Source of the DNA: Mariannaea sp. PMI_226
Lineage: Eukaryota > Ascomycota > Sordariomycetes > Hypocreales > Nectriaceae
Direction: 5' to 3'
NCBI GenBank assembly: GCA_024336345.1
Contig: JANFOG010000006.1
Coordinates: 1,984,001-2,048,000 of the forward strand
DNA length: 64,000 bases
In this document: in pieces, positions 11,501-22,415 of the stretch
Layout of the letters: every line of letters starts with the position of its first letter
Numbering within the stretch: the first letter of the stretch is position 1
Translations under genes and position numbers: made by a program
The notes under the pieces: model-generated
Database searches by the model: none
Told to the model about the DNA's origin: nothing
What the model saw: only the letters and a program-made list of their open reading frames with translations

Positions 11501-13950
11501 ACCAGGCGCAAGATTGAGTCACGAAGTTGAAGATAATCCTTGTCAAGTTCCGGACCATCAGGGATGTCGTCTTCATCCGTGTCTGTACTTGACGAGTTCT
11601 CCTCGTCATCGAGTTCATCATCGGGATCAAATGTCATCTGTGTAGAAAGGCTCTTTCCGTCAGAGGAAATAAAGAGAACAACCCACCGCTCTGCACAGGG
11701 GTGACAGGAACCGCGAACGGTGTCTGCACCAAGGTTTTGAGTCATCTCATGAAGAGCGAGGCGGAGACGGTATCCATCGTCCTCGTACTTGTTCAGCGGT
11801 TTCGACATATCCGGATCCATAGCCGGAGGGGAGTACCGCTGAGGAGTGACTGAGGTTTGTTCGTCGACAAATCCATCTCTTGTAGTTGTATCGCTGAAGA
11901 CAGAAGAGGCACTAGTGCTGATGATGGAGGCCGTATCGAAGTTGTTGTTTCTAGGGTTCAACATTGAGATGGGTTGAGAAATAGCTGACATGCCGGAGAT
12001 GGATGCGGGTCCAGATCGAAAACTGCTCGAAGCTGCCGATAGGGGTCTTTTCTCTGGGAAGAGTGCGTTTACCAAAGTTACTAGATCGGCCGGGCTGATA
12101 ACCAAATAGGGATGGACCTCCATGGTTTCTCTCAAGGAAGTGATGGACCTGGCGGGCAAGAGCTTGGCAGCGGGTGCCTTGGACCGAGATCCTTGGAACC
12201 TGGCAAGAATACTCTCCACGTGCCCCTTTATCTTGGGAGGCACCTCCACGGGGACGCATGTTGCTGAAGGTTTCCCGTTCCACATGCTTGAGACATATTC
12301 GTGGGCTTTCATGGCGACCTTTTTAAGGATCTTTTCACGGGCATAGGGGGTGATGTGGTATTCAGCCAGCATACCGTAGGACTCGGGGTGAATGATGACC
12401 CCGAGAAGAAAGACAAAAAACAGACATCTCCAAACCAACCAACGGGAGGTGTTTTCCACGTAGCGGGTGTCCAATTTTCGAACAATAGCGTTTCCAAGTT
12501 CCAAAAGACCTTCGGGGATTCCAGTAGCATCGTCGTCGTCGACTAGTTCGAAGAGTTGATTCACTGCTCGCTCGTAGAACTCCTTGGCGCGTACTTCGTC
12601 AGAGTGATTCCAGTCTGAAAGGTTGAAGCGTGTACCGTGCTGATCTTCGGCCCGGTCCAGGAGAAAGGCGCCATCTTCAAGAATCTTCATCAAATACCAC
12701 TCCATATTTGATTTGCCAGACCAATCACGCATCGCAGTCCAAATATTGAGCACTGAAATTAGAAAGTGTTCACTGGTGGATTTGGGCTCGGAGATCAGTC
12801 GAGCCAGGGCGGTCGCCCAGATCTCCGTTCGCCGTTGGTCCTCAGAGCTGTCAGGTCCGGCAGAGTTGGCGAAACAGGTGTGGATCAAAATCGATAGAGG
12901 ATCATGGCGCTGGAACGACAGGAGCCGCTCGATATCCACGGTGGCACTGCCTCGGCCGGACGCGCTTGCGTGGGACCTTGCTGCGGATCGACCGTGGAAG
13001 GGAAGTACTGATTCAACGGGTTCCAAACCTTTGTGGTAGCTTAAGAATGAGTTCAGCTCTGAACTTGTCAAAGAACAGATGCGAGTCGCCAGATAATCCG
13101 GGTTAGTTCGAAGCTGAGCCAAGAAGTCAAGAAAGGTGTCCCGAGCTGAGGCAGAAATGTCGTGAAGAAAGGGTGTCATGTTTCGCAGAGGATTAGCTCC
13201 AGCTACCGAATTGGTGGGGGTATTCAGGCTATCTGAGGAACCCAGGGGGGGTATGGCCAGAGCCTCCATTTCGGGATCCAAAAGAGCATACCGGCGAGTT
13301 TCGTCGCAGCTGTTACGGACGTCGTGAATGGCAGTGTAGAGGGCGGTAAAGTTGTCCTTGTCATCCCTGCGGAAGTCATCAACCAGGTTACGGTGTGCGA
13401 TCTCGCCGCAACGGGTCAAGCGAGCACTCAGGGCCGTGGAAACCAAACTCCTCTGGAGACGAAGCCGAGTATTGGCGCGCTTGCGCTCCTGATATTTGGA
13501 GAGTCGTACAAGGTGTGCTAGTTCCTCGAGAGTAGTGCTATCCTTGTCAGGGGACAGGTGCGGGTTAGTGTACTGGGACACATCCTGCAGGAGGGGTTTG
13601 AAGGTCGACGAAGCAGTCATCTCGTTCGAGCCGTCGGCAGAAGGCGTTACGGATCGATCACCGGGACCATGTCGTGGGCTAGGTTGAGCAGGCATATTGG
13701 GCTGTTCCACGAGAGGCTTCCGAGATGCAGCGTTGGCTGACGTTTGCTGTTGGGCATGGCCGCGGCGTGCGGCGTCGTCGCTGCGTCGAAGAGGTATACT
13801 TTGCAACTCGTCGGGGGATGAGCTGGGGCTCGGGGAGCGATATCGACGAGGAGGCCGAGATTGTTGCACATGGGTATCGATTGACGGGGTGTTAGACGTC
13901 GAATCTTGGGTGATGGTGGGTGACACGGCTGCACGAGCGCGGAAAACCAT
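8593..13950 (-). CDS. large fungal protein with RasGAP-like and Sel1-like regions
   Basis: A single uninterrupted frame of 1785 aa from the ATG at 13950; there is no ATG further upstream in frame. The N-terminal 120 residues are Ser/Pro/Arg-rich and disordered. Residues about 255-555 are mostly helical and include WLVWRCLFFVFLLGVIIHPE, which recalls the hydrophobic core and PAI-P turn of RasGAP domains. I cannot point to a convincing arginine finger, so GAP activity is doubtful. A segment at roughly 620-640 (HPYLVISPADLVTLVN) looks folded, and long Ser-rich linkers follow. The C-terminal about 150 residues carry two Sel1-type helical repeats (MWAITAKEGFPTAQRELALF and CVAIHWMEAAEHGGDELASS) separated by a Gly/Ser linker. 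Role unknown; a scaffold in signalling or trafficking is a guess. Confidence 0.85.
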   Translation of the reverse strand: MVFRARAAVSPTITQDSTSNTPSIDTHVQQSRPPRRYRSPSPSSSPDELQSIPLRRSDDAARRGHAQQQTSANAASRKPLVEQPNMPAQPSPRHGPGDRSVTPSADGSNEMTASSTFKPLLQDVSQYTNPHLSPDKDSTTLEELAHLVRLSKYQERKRANTRLRLQRSLVSTALSARLTRCGEIAHRNLVDDFRRDDKDNFTALYTAIHDVRNSCDETRRYALLDPEMEALAIPPLGSSDSLNTPTNSVAGANPLRNMTPFLHDISASARDTFLDFLAQLRTNPDYLATRICSLTSSELNSFLSYHKGLEPVESVLPFHGRSAARSHASASGRGSATVDIERLLSFQRHDPLSILIHTCFANSAGPDSSEDQRRTEIWATALARLISEPKSTSEHFLISVLNIWTAMRDWSGKSNMEWYLMKILEDGAFLLDRAEDQHGTRFNLSDWNHSDEVRAKEFYERAVNQLFELVDDDDATGIPEGLLELGNAIVRKLDTRYVENTSRWLVWRCLFFVFLLGVIIHPESYGMLAEYHITPYAREKILKKVAMKAHEYVSSMWNGKPSATCVPVEVPPKIKGHVESILARFQGSRSKAPAAKLLPARSITSLRETMEVHPYLVISPADLVTLVNALFPEKRPLSAASSSFRSGPASISGMSAISQPISMLNPRNNNFDTASIISTSASSVFSDTTTRDGFVDEQTSVTPQRYSPPAMDPDMSKPLNKYEDDGYRLRLALHEMTQNLGADTVRGSCHPCAERWVVLFISSDGKSLSTQMTFDPDDELDDEENSSSTDTDEDDIPDGPELDKDYLQLRDSILRLVEDYEIPRSLDPENGRTQLSNRASGLKRYKSKSRIITTERSMASRNPYRKQMSAGSAKSHAQEPQTDSSSEGQSPPKIEQPEPVLITMLKAASSQSKALADFVSSHQYWKTLNQLNDLESPSLRENGFAVLINIFSRGPRDSIRRSASAIEEYDAWLVWLKQSQERHEGLIDRMMKRVRAMRDKMWYVTDVRNSKEYTHSRDICQALKTMGMPRRWNSFQRSRANMSRGPNSSYLYRAESQIVDLLAASEEQGGPNKLSDDQAETTSLWLQKYGIQNFCQGEERIHRFCCEVDKCISKLVGETIREAPVLWSSELYKRDKASYDRMRAREREHSWADTTDASSIISDQDRKFNPSGNRPNSFARDLRNLSMHNPSQQSLDSLRQSIPRASATLSDILDGQEYFDRASPAHTLDSSSTFWSPFQPVMSSGSGASRYSPTTSLTNLSTTFSHPPYHSHTASASSYSTGRPGTAASSNETVFQQRVDDEKTRFLTELKQSLTSLLLSDLGNQVFSRGSETDAWFETLGQQCIDRKDALDRRAKRRSEIKEKRSSGRPRVIEKKKSFGNLRGAGEPSSDRASEVSESPSIVINDGSATTESTPRLSAAKESNEFPFKKAYQRLLNMFCVHPNPYAKLNALHELENLIVASLHSTSHKRPRWNRSDAGSSVVEEHSGNSRPTPLEGTIDHVKERRSQAIQSQLDTPLFGHQARQAASETRSIMSGGAANTDAITKELQALFREASIRPKTLFRDLQFIAAFVPPSVLDKPERGKSFWNTALAALKLKSEVCRTMVEMADEVVAAHTHVRKAHDAATTSEVTVSSTGTPPPPSTTYKLDDAGKMWAITAKEGFPTAQRELALFYLSNPEYVERTTLPLSKPREVFKQTVMDMYGRSEGRRMGPGGPSGGGHGLGGGGSSRGSGGSGGGSGEGKESDVRSDPGLMCVAIHWMEAAEHGGDELASSFLRQNEFMGLG

Positions 13951-14721
13951 CAGCCTTGGAGACCGAGTTATGGGAGATAAATGCAAGGTAGAGGATGGAA
14001 TAGGAGAGGGGGGGTTAATGAGTATCAAATCAGTGCCAGATGTAGGTAGTAAGGATCAAGTAAAGTAGGCAAACGTTGAGGCAAACCCAAGGCAAACAAC
14101 AATAGGCAACACTATGATAGATGATGGGCGGGAGGTGGCTTCGGAGCTTTTAAACCTACGAGGAGAGGATTGAATGCAGACGGGAGACGAAAGAGAGCGT
14201 TGCATGGAAATCATAGTGCACCCATGGACAGAGGTCAACGTCGCAGCCGCACAGCTCCAGTGGCAGTTCTCACAGAGAAGCTGCTCACGGACTGCTTGTC
14301 GGGCGACTTGATTGGAGCTCGAATGGGCGAAAGACGAAAGGTTGCGGCGACAGCGATTCGCGAGAGGTTCACGGGGGCGTTCGCAATGCGTGCCACGTTC
14401 AAACAGCAAGGAAGTGGCAAGGCAAGGCCGGGGCAGGGCAAGCGGGTCGAGTTGACAGGTCGGCGAGGGTTGGGGAGGAGGTATATGAGGGTGATGCGCT
14501 GGCGGTTGGGAGGCTGGCGCTGACGAGCTAAGCAACGGACGGTTGAACTGAGCGAAGCGTCGACGTTGATGATTGACGGTGGGGTAGGTGAGGTAGGTAG
14601 GTACCCAGCCGAAGTAGTAGTTGGGTTGGGCTGAGGAGAAGAGGTGTCTAGTTTATTAGTCGACGCCTCGTTTATATGGGGAGGACGGCAGACAAAGCTC
14701 GCAAATAGTCGGGAATGCGAA

Positions 14722-14736
14722 GGGGGGGGGGGGGGG
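14722..14736. repeat. poly-G run (about 15 G)
   Basis: A homopolymer of about 15 guanines lies about 770 bp upstream of the large gene's start codon. On the minus (coding) strand it is poly-C. Such runs can form G-quadruplex or i-motif structures and are prone to length errors in sequencing. Confidence 0.85.
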
Positions 14737-15633
14737 AATCGGGAGTAGAAATGAAACAAATACACGTACGAAAGAGAAGTAAAAAATGGGAAAAAAGGGT
14801 CAGTCTCCTGAGCAAAAGGGGTGGCTAGAAGAAGCAGAGGTTGTAAAACGGACAGAACAGAACAGAAGAAGAGAAGTAGAGGGAGAGGAAGAGAGAGGAG
14901 AAGTGAAAGCGAAAAGAAGAGAAATAGAGGAGAGAGGAGGGGGGGGGCGTGTATGTGGGAGAAGGAGAGGAGGAAGAGGCGATCCAACTCAGCAACTCAA
15001 CGTTAGAGCTACAATGTAAAGTCCGAAGTAAGCTTCAGGGAGAGAACCCGTGAATCAGGTACAAGATGGCGGCTTTTAGATGTACATTGTAAAACAATCT
15101 CAGCACAGTCATTCCCATTTACAAGGTCTCCGTACTCCGTGCTTTTTTTCCCTCCTTGGTGCACTACGACCTTACTCCATACTTTGCACATAATTACTCT
15201 GTACATGCCTGACCCTTTTATCCTTCTTGCAGCTGGCGATGTCAAGCGGCCCATGATTCGAACCCTCTCACTCGCCCAAATAAAGGTACATGATCCTTGC
15301 CGCGAAGGGAGGGAACCATGGAACCATGCTTTGCGATAGGACGGGCATGAAGATGGGGGATGAGGGGATACGATCGGTCCGCTCAGTCAAAGCAGTCTCA
15401 CCAGTCTCGTCGCTCTGTCTCGTTCAGGGTGCATCTATCCGCCGGATGGTGGAGAAGCGGATGGGCGAATAAAGGTGGACAGCACAGGACAGGGTAATGC
15501 AGATGCAGCACAGCGCTACTACAATAATGAAGTCACATAGCACTCCATACGGAGGTACAGCACAATCAATAAATACTCTTACTATCTATGTAGCAGAAAG
15601 CAATGGATCTCTCCATTCCTCCATCCGCCCACC

Positions 15634-15669
15634 CAGCACAACCGGCACAACCAGCACAACCAGCACAAC
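15634..15669 (+). repeat. 9-bp tandem repeat CAGCACAAC x4
   Basis: Four consecutive 9-mers, three exact CAGCACAAC and one CGGCACAAC. They lie in an otherwise unannotated region, so there is no sign that the repeat is translated. Confidence 0.85.
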
Positions 15670-15766
15670 CAGCTGCCAACCCCTCAAAACGAAGCGACAG
15701 GCAGGCACTCAACAAGGATAGGATGACTGGATGGGGCGTCGTCGATGGCACGGGCAAGGGGGCTTT

Positions 15767-15782
15767 GGGGGGGGGGGGGGGG
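15767..15782. repeat. poly-G run (about 16 G)
   Basis: A second homopolymer of about 16 guanines, 1.05 kb from the first. The length may be inexact for sequencing reasons. Confidence 0.85.
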
Positions 15783-18700
15783 ATGTCGTTGGGTGGTCTG
15801 CATGATACCGGTACTGTGAGGTGTAGGTACTGTACCGCACTTTCAGCTTGCCAGGCGCAAGCGTTTCTGCTCAATGCTACGAACTGCTGACACCCCACTG
15901 GTCGGCCCTTGAGTGCATGTGCCATTCAGCAAGACATCAGGTACCTACACTATAACCACAGGTAAGACAGTTCATTCAGCTATCAGGAGGCAATAACCAA
16001 GGACTTCAGGCCATGTACGACGGAGTAGTCTAAGCTAAGGACTGTGATACGTTGTCGGTGCTTGCTGGCTCCCGACATAGTTTGCTGGCGTTGGTGTTGG
16101 CGTTGGCGTCGTTGGCGGAAACCAAGCGGGCTGGGGCGGCGCGAGGCTCCAGTCTCCAGTCTCCAGTCTGTGGTCCCTTGTCATGCTTCATCATACCCAT
16201 CAACCCATCTCTCTCACTCATTGTACTAGGTATTGTCTTTGAGGCTTCCAGTGAGAGTGAGGTGTGCGAGTGGGGTCGCACCCAGGTCCGTTCCAGCAAA
16301 CCAAATCGCCTTTCACACGCCTCACTTGCGACTGTGCTCACGCAACTACGCTACCCATGTATCATCAGCATTACACAGTAAGTTACTCCATTTTCCCTAA
16401 TCTGCACACAACTCAGGAGCACCTCCTCCCGCCTCCCACGGAATCTCCTCTCGCCAGGGAGATCCCCTGGACCACAGACCCATGCGGCAATGCGGGTGCA
16501 TCAAATCCCAGTCCCCAGGAAACTTCTCCTTGTTCGGCTCCCTGCCGACACTTCCCTGGGCCTGGGCCGGTACCTGCAATTCCTATGCGCCATCCCATCC
16601 ACACGTGTTTGCTGTTGTCTCTTTTCTTCTCTGGCTTCTCAGTTCTTCACCCATGTCTAGGTAGCTAAGTTACTTCGTACTAGCGCATGTATGTCTGAGG
16701 TGTACTCGATTTTTTGCCTCTCAACGATGATGCGGTCGTAATTGCGGCCCTGATTAAAAAGAAACGAAAATCTGTCAAATCAGCTGATAGGGACCCAAGA
16801 CATCTTTTCAGAATAAGGGGCGAAAGGCCAACAACCAAAAAGAACAGAGAAAAAAAGAAAAAAAAGAAAAAGACAGTTTGTTCTTTTTTACGTACCCTCC
16901 TTGTTGCTTCTTTTACTTATTTTGGGTTGTAGAAAGGATTGACAAATTGAGATAACCCGATTCAAACAATCGATGTCGTAGCTATCAAAACATTCTGTCC
17001 GCTACTGGGTATTAATTATTTGATAACCCGAGGCGTGATGAGTTGTCTGACAACGTACTACCATAGTATATAAGTCCTACTTAATAAGTCGCCTTTGTTT
17101 TCAATTACTGCATACGAAAGTACAGATCAATTATAGGTAAGGATATCAAGTACGATTCAGATATCCCACCCCATCTCACCTCTCTCACCCCTCTGCTCTG
17201 TTCCCACCCAGAGCTGTCAGGTCCAAACTACCATCAGAGAAATTTCAACCTCAATATGGACAGATTTCAATAATTGCAACAGAAAATTTTCCGTTTTGGG
17301 CCCTGACTCTGTGGCATCCCCTGCTGGGCTGTTTGCTTGCCACCATACAGATTAATTAGACGGCGCAAACTTGGTTCAGCTTCGACGCACAGAAATGCAA
17401 CGGGGTAAACACAACAACACTTACACAGTAAGACGGGGGGTTTTTCTCTTTTCCTCAACAAATTCATCAGTCTGAACAAAATTACTTGATACTTTATTAA
17501 TTACTTGATTGATATGAGGCATCTCAGCTATCCGCATATTGAGCCAGGGCATTCCCTGCGAGGGAGGTTTAAGTACCTTGGCTCCCTAGCTGCCCTATAC
17601 TGTGTAATTTATGTGTCTTTTTGTATGGCATCCTTCGCTTGTGATGGGAGCAAGAATGGAGAGCAAACCAGCCTCCGTGGTCGTAATGGGATGGATTCTT
17701 TGCCCACTCTCCAATTTGCAATTGATTTATGCGTAATGCATGTAAGTAAGTCGACTGCAACACTGCTGTTTGGGGCTTTCGGTCTCCTAGGTTCATTAAA
17801 TCGCAAGTCGCATACAGCGGTGCAGTGCCGCCTCCCAATTCCTCGGGTCTTCTTCCCCTCCCCAAATCTCTCCCACATCTCTCCCACATCACACAGACAA
17901 ATATGGCAGCAGACCCTTGGGGAGAAGGTGGACATGATCGTAAGTGTTGACAGTTCAATACTACACAAATCTAGAAAAAGATCTGCCAAAATTACCTGCC
18001 GACAAGGCGGCAAACCCCTTCGATGAGATGAACACGCACACGTCTCCCTTTTCTGACGTGCAGATGCGCGCTACTACCAATGTTCGCTCACCGACTTCGT
18101 TCCATTACTGGGGACGCTGTTTTTTTTTAAGAACATTCATCTCATCTCGTTTCTATGCAAGTCGGAACCAGGTCCAGGTTTGTCGGCCAAACACCCCGAC
18201 ACTTATTGTTGAGCAACTCGGCGAGGGTGTAAAGTAAAACACTACCGACGATATAGCACAGAGTCAACCCCTTGACCTTATGGTCACTTGCAGGAGAATG
18301 TCGTGCAACACTCCAAGGGAATCTTTTATCTTATTTCCCTGAAGGGGGTGGTTTCGATCCAGCCTGGTTGTAATGCAAAGCACAGATTACGCTGATGGAA
18401 GTAAGATATGTGTAAGATTGCAGAAGACAATGCCCCCGAGGTTCCAAGTCGCCGTACTAAGCGTTGTCCGCCACTTTCATGTAACATGAGTATTCGCTCT
18501 CTCGGTCGGCGGTTTGACTGGACTGAGTTGTCAATGCATTTCGGCCAACTGACCCAAGCAGAGCAAAGGAGCACGACGACTAGGCGCAACACCCCCCTCC
18601 GTTTCCATTTTTCAGTGGCAAATAAACGAGCCACCCATTTTTTTACACGCAGCACGAAGCGAAAAGAAACTGGAAGAAGGCCAGAGGGATGCCCGTAGAG

Positions 18701-21700
18701 CACGTAATTTGCAGATTACAGAGTACAAAGCACACCGAGATATGTATGTACAATGGTAAGTTGCTGTAGTCATGCACCTTGCTTGCATCTTTGAGGGCCG
18801 CATCGGTACTGCACCCATACGATACGTTGTGCGAAATAAGGTAGACTACCTATTTACATGCCTCCTCTCTCAAGCAGGCAAACAGCAAACATCCGACGCT
18901 AGAGTGCATCTAGCTGGAGCGCTTGCTTGCAGCTTGCAATAATGAACGCAGATGCAAAATCGAGCCGCCCACACTCTAAATTGGCCGCAACATTTCATAA
19001 CTACTCCCTAAGGTACTGTAGGTATCTTTGTGAGATAGGACTGGTCGTATTACTGGCCATGCGAAATGCCTACCCTACCCCACCTCCCTTTGACACCAAA
19101 ACTGCGCTGTGATAGCATAAGTTGTGGGTTGCGACTCAACCACAAGTCCTTCACGATTGATGAGAGAGAGAGTCGGTTGACAACCTGACATCTGATCAAA
19201 CAGAAACTTACCCTCTTTCGTCTTATTCCATGATCCATCCTCATCCCCACAACCCTCTCAGACCTTTCAGCCTGGCTCCAGCAATGAGGAGGAGGAGGAA
19301 GGGGGGGCAGGCAAAGAAACGCTGCGACTCCTCTTCCACTCGCGATCAGCCAATCTTCATCGTCCACGCCATCAGACCCCTTCCCCATCTGTGAGCAAGA
19401 AACATGTGGCATGGGTGTGTGTATGTCTGTCGTTTGCCAACGCACCACACACCACACACACCACAGTTCAGGAAGAAGGGAAAAGAAAAAAAAACCCACA
19501 CCCAATCATGCATCCTCGTCCCTTGGTCTTCCCACCCCGCCTTTTTTTTTTTCGTGCATCAGACGTCTGAAATGCCAATCACGGCTTGCCAGACACTCTC
19601 TGCGTCCCCCCTCCTTTTCCCCTTTGGCCCCTCTTTTAGCTTGGGGCCTGTCAGATAGGTGCATACCCATACCCTAACGGTACTTTACGTACAGGGCAGA
19701 CGACAGGGGAGGATGACAAGGAGGATGGAGGAGGGACACACAGAAGCAGAGAATGAGGAAACTACCGAATTCCTTGCTGCACTTACAGGTAGGCCATGAG
19801 GGAATGAGGGAATGAGGAAAGATTGAGAAGGATGGAGGGGGGAACAAGCAGACACGAAAACGAGATGTAAACTGCCACTGCTCAAGTTTGGACTTGCATC
19901 GAGTAGCCCAGCCCCCCGCCGTGACACAGGTTCGGAGCCCTTGAGGTTTACTGCGTACCATTCCTCCACCTCTGGGCACTTGGACGCCTGGGCGGTCCCT
20001 CCGAGATCGTACCAGACACCAGGCGCAGGCCTTCGGGGTGAGCCGCCCGCCCGGTGAGTTGGCTCACCCTTCCGTCTCCACGCCCGCCCGCAGACCCACT
20101 CGCTCCATCATCCGTCCCCAGGCCAGCTCCGACCCAACAGTTTAACCCAGATGCCGACTCAGCCAGTGTCCCATCAAAGCCTTCCCGTGCCTGTCTCTCA
20201 TCCACGACCGCTTCCGAGTCGCAGTCCCCCATAGCAACTCGCATATGGCATATGGATGACGGCATCTCTCAAAGAAGAGGCAAGGTAAAGAGTCAAGATA
20301 GAGTATTAGGTGTGTGTTGCTGAGAGAAGGCTCACATGGCACGACGACAACCAGCCAAACGAGAGGGAGTAGATGGTGAATCACAATCACCACATCTTCC
20401 ATCTCCCCTTTGAGCTTCGTACATCTCATACAGAGGCCATGCACGTCAGCCCTTCGACAAAGCTTCACCCATAAGAAACCACCATACGGACAAGGACACA
20501 ACAGACGGAACATGGCCTCCCTCCTTCCTCACACGTAATGGGGGACTCGGAGGCTTGTCTGTTTCTTTGCAACAATTGCTGTCGTGTCGTGTCGATAACG
20601 TGGCTGCACTCAAGCCCGCTTCGTGGTTCTGCGAGCCCGTGGCACATACTTCGTACATGCATCCTACATACATACAGCATCTAAGAAAAGAAAACAGAAG
20701 AAAATAACAAGCAGGCTTGAAAATGAAGCATGAAGGAAGAGGAAACTATGGTTGTGAAGCCACCTCTTACGTCTACCTGCATCCATAACCTGCAATAGCT
20801 TGGACTGGTCGCAGCGGCAAAGCCACATCATGACTTCATCAGGCTCTGTCAGTGAAGCTAGGTCTTCGGCCATCTCCATTGAACCCCCCCTTGCGTAGCA
20901 GATTGGCGGAATATCCTATCGTAGCTTGTAATCACTTGCAAGGGGGCGTCCCTTTCATCGATACAACGTGTTCACGCTCGGGGTTGCTGTCTATAGCTGT
21001 CGTTGATGTTGTTGTCGTCGAGTTAGCAAAGCGTTGGGTACGAAGGGCTCCCTCATTAGCCAGAATCTCTCAACCTGCCACCCATGATACCCCATGTCCC
21101 GCCCTATTTCGATCTACCCTGTATGTAACGCACGATTTGCTTTGGGTCTTGGTCGTAATGGCTCCCAATCATGCACAGTAGTCTCCCAGTCCGGAAGGCC
21201 CCTTGTCCAAGGGTTCTAGAACGATTCGCTCTCAGAGCCTCCCCCTAGACTAACATCACTCCCCGTCCTATAACCCTGCGGTAATAAGATCGGAGATGGA
21301 GGTCTGCTTGCAAAACTTATTGGGCTGTCAAGTAACATGCTACCAAATCCTTTCGTTCCATGACATCGCAAGTATTTATTGTGTGTGGTTATCAAGTATG
21401 AAAGTAATAAATGATACTGTAAGCATACCCCCTTAGCTGCCTCCCAGTCACCTCTCGAGGTCGTGATCCATCTGCCTCCTTATGAAGTCCATGGATGATT
21501 CACTCGTACGATATCGAAACAAGAAACCAGAATATCTTGTTCACTTGTCCACTCGTGATGTGTAACGTGACAAGTGAATAGATTAACAACGAATAGTTTC
21601 ATCCAACTAAGATGACACAGCGTATATGTACACCTAAGAACACACACGCCTCCATTTCAAGCCACGCGTTCTTCCTCCTGAGTCACAGAAAGTCTTCTTA

Positions 21701-22415
21701 TCTTTCCTCGTCTCATTTCTGTAAGGGGTCCTTTTGTTAGTCATGTGGGAGCATATACTGCCTACCCTGAAGGGCTCCGGAGATGGAAAATGCAAGAGAT
21801 ACCCGAGACAAGAATTGTGCGCTGGCCATACGAGGTCGATGGCAGGTGAACCCAAAGATAATCCTGTATGCCGCTTTAGTATAGGTTATTTTACCATTCA
21901 TAATCAGAAAACGGCCCGTTGCCTTCCAAACTGCTGCCCCTATCAAGCAATATTTATTCTGATAACCATTCAAGTATGGAGAGAAAAACACCAGACGAAT
22001 GTGGGAGGCTTTCCATCCTGAATATCATAAAGTGTCTTGTTTTTCTCGACCCTGCTTATCAGTGAAGATCTAATCATGAGAGCCCTCTATGGCAAAACAC
22101 AAGGCACCAAGACAGATAGCATGGGGAACAAGTTTGAGTCAGGTAGTAATGAGTCCATATTATCATTTACGCCGAGTAAACACATAGATTCGTCAATGCA
22201 TAAAAAAACCGAGAGAAGCCGTTCCCCCTTACTTTGCGATAAACCATGGGTATAATACAATCGTGTCCCGACCAGACCCCATAACCGTTTCTCCATTTGA
22301 GCAAATTGCTTGCTACTTCTTATTCATTTATCGAGCAGAAAACTGCGCTCAATATCCTTTTTAGCTTCCTTAACAATGTTTCCCCAGATTGTCGTATGTA
22401 CAGAGTCATATCCTC

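Larger units (their letters stand above)
13951..22415. other. 8.5-kb stretch with no supported gene
   Basis: The region lies between the start of the 1785-aa gene and the stop of hapX. The first about 1 kb is pyrimidine/purine-biased and looks like the promoter and leader of the large gene. The rest has only short frames with no recognisable domains, no consistent splice pattern and no tRNA structure. It contains two long poly-G runs, a 9-bp tandem repeat and several GGTA-rich motifs. It could host long noncoding RNA or regulatory DNA; nothing in the sequence decides this. Confidence 0.5.

Noticed and set aside
14235..14987. 250-codon minus-strand frame upstream of the large gene
   Set aside because: Its product is a low-complexity Leu/Ser/Pro/Phe string from a purine/pyrimidine-biased leader; no domain.
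15245..15265. TTCGAATC resembling a tRNA B box on the minus strand
   Set aside because: The flanking bases do not form a T-stem and no matching acceptor or anticodon arm is found.
17505..18026. 173-codon plus-strand frame
   Set aside because: No domain, overlapping frames on the other strand, and no splice or promoter support.
18348..18364. GGTTTCGATCC resembling a tRNA B box
   Set aside because: Only a three-base-pair stem forms and no upstream A box fits.
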